From: an uncultured Eubacteriales bacterium
GTDB lineage: Bacteria; Bacillota; Clostridia; Oscillospirales; Acutalibacteraceae
Reading direction: 5' to 3'
Assembly: GCA_948762645.1 (NCBI GenBank)
Contig: CAQBRY010000047.1
Coordinates: 1-13,515, forward strand
DNA: 13,515 bases
Shown one piece after another: positions 12,639-13,515 of this stretch (its first letter is position 1; each line of letters opens with the position of its first letter). The position numbers and the translations under genes were made by a program. The notes under the pieces are model-generated. The model saw only the letters and a list, made by a program, of their open reading frames with translations. It searched no databases and was not told the origin of the DNA.

Positions 12639-13515
12639 ATGGAAGAAGGAAACAGCTTTGTAAAAAATAAAAAAGTTCTAGTAACTGAAACCATACTTCG
12701 TGACGCACATCAGTCATTAATGGCTACAAGAATGCCTATCGAAGATATGCTTCCTATACTTGAACAGCTTGACAACGCGGGATTTTATTCACTGGAATGC
12801 TGGGGAGGTGCAACATTTGACGCCTGCCTTAGATTTTTAGGCGAGGACCCTTGGGAAAGACTTAGAAAAATTAAAAGTATGTGCAAAAAAACTAAACTCC
12901 AGATGCTTTTCAGGGGACAGAATATGCTTGGATACCGTCACTATGCTGATGACGTCGTAGAATATTTCGTACAGAAATCGGCTTATAATGGTATTGATAT
13001 AATAAGAGTTTTTGATGCTCTAAATGATATAAATAATTTAAAAACTTCTATAAAAGCAGCTAAAAGGGAAAACGTACACGCTCAAGTGGCAATTTCCTAT
13101 ACAACAGGTCCAATATTTACTCACAAATATTTCGTAGAATACGCTAAACAAATAGCTGATATGGGAGCAGATTCAATTTGTATAAAAGATATGGCCGCTC
13201 TTCTCACTCCTTATGAAACCAGCAAACTCGTATCTAAAATAAAAGAGGCCGTAAATTTGCCAGTACAAATTCATATGCATTATACGTCAGGCTTAGCTTC
13301 TATGTGTATAATCAAGGGAGTTGAGGCAGGAGCAGATATGGTAGATACCGCGATGTCTCCACTGGCACTCGGAACTTCTCTTGCTCCAACAGAAGCAATA
13401 GTCGCAGCATTTTCAAATACAATCTACGATACAAAAATAGAACTTTCTAAACTTTCTATCATAAGAGACTACTTTATGAAACTTAGACAAAAGTACATTG
13501 AAAAAGGTCTAATAG
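12639..13515 (+). CDS. PycB/OadA-type carboxyltransferase (5S subunit), 3' part outside window
   Basis: Open to the window end; 292 codons are visible. The sequence shows the HMG-CoA-lyase-like TIM barrel of the pyruvate carboxyltransferase domain: ETILRDAHQSLMATRM with metal-ligand D22, ECWGGATFD, LFRGQNMLGYRHYADDVV, RVFDALND, the catalytic-lysine segment CIKDMAALLTP, and the metal-binding IHMHYTSG. These are the hallmarks of OadA, PycB and transcarboxylase 5S, which exchange CO2 between oxaloacetate/pyruvate and biotin. AAAGGGG lies 8 nt before the ATG, 13 nt after the biotin carrier gene. Whether it also has a C-terminal conserved domain (OadA-like) or a second biotin domain cannot be seen. 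Confidence 0.9.
   Translation, partial: MEEGNSFVKNKKVLVTETILRDAHQSLMATRMPIEDMLPILEQLDNAGFYSLECWGGATFDACLRFLGEDPWERLRKIKSMCKKTKLQMLFRGQNMLGYRHYADDVVEYFVQKSAYNGIDIIRVFDALNDINNLKTSIKAAKRENVHAQVAISYTTGPIFTHKYFVEYAKQIADMGADSICIKDMAALLTPYETSKLVSKIKEAVNLPVQIHMHYTSGLASMCIIKGVEAGADMVDTAMSPLALGTSLAPTEAIVAAFSNTIYDTKIELSKLSIIRDYFMKLRQKYIEKGLI

Noticed and set aside
1..13515. CRISPR arrays, tRNA, rRNA and tandem repeats.
   Set aside because: None seen on reading both strands; no regularly spaced repeats or cloverleaf sequences.

Overview
The window looks like chromosomal DNA of a very AT-rich, spore-forming member of the Clostridia. The signs are a Spo0A-like receiver domain, an unmistakable SpoVM microprotein, DacF, SecG, RluB, strong GGAGG ribosome-binding sites and several TTG/GTG starts. 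Gene content resembles anaerobic Clostridia of the Oscillospiraceae type, but no rRNA or tRNA is present to place it. A host-associated or even protist-symbiont life is only a speculation, prompted by the exported protein at 6042-6989.

Layout. (a) 1-636, minus strand: a DUF6514-like small protein followed by the 5' part of a Spo0A-type response regulator, read from a good extended -10 promoter. (b) 834-3984, plus strand: a compact, overlapping ECF vitamin/micronutrient transporter operon (EcfT, fused double ATPase, S component). (c) 4112-5067, plus strand: an IseA-like lipoprotein, then secG with its own promoter. (d) 5100-5990: a small island with a structured leader, a TnpV-type mobile-element gene and unexplained remnant sequence, closed by a 28-bp perfect palindrome. 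(e) 6042-8069, minus strand: two exported proteins of unknown function, each with its own near-consensus promoter. They flank a two-gene operon of microproteins (a 48-aa membrane protein and SpoVM). The larger exported protein reads like a degenerate Ras/Rab-type small GTPase fold behind a signal peptide, with a C-terminal membrane anchor. (f) 8264-10784, plus strand: dacF, a decayed or unknown small ORF pair, a terminator, then rluB with a consensus promoter. (g) 10877-13515, plus strand: three genes ordered CoA-carboxyltransferase / biotin carrier / PycB-OadA-like carboxyltransferase. This is the subunit set of a biotin transcarboxylase or, if a membrane OadB pump lies downstream, of a sodium-pumping decarboxylase.

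How they fit together: envelope and sporulation functions (Spo0A, SpoVM, DacF, IseA-like, SecG) sit beside a carboxylate-metabolism operon, as expected for fermentative clostridia. The least ordinary part is the block of exported orphan genes between secG and dacF, which carries mobile-element traces at one edge. The exported GTPase-like protein is the best candidate for something undescribed. That call rests on motif and fold-pattern reading only; a degenerate SGNH hydrolase is the main alternative.
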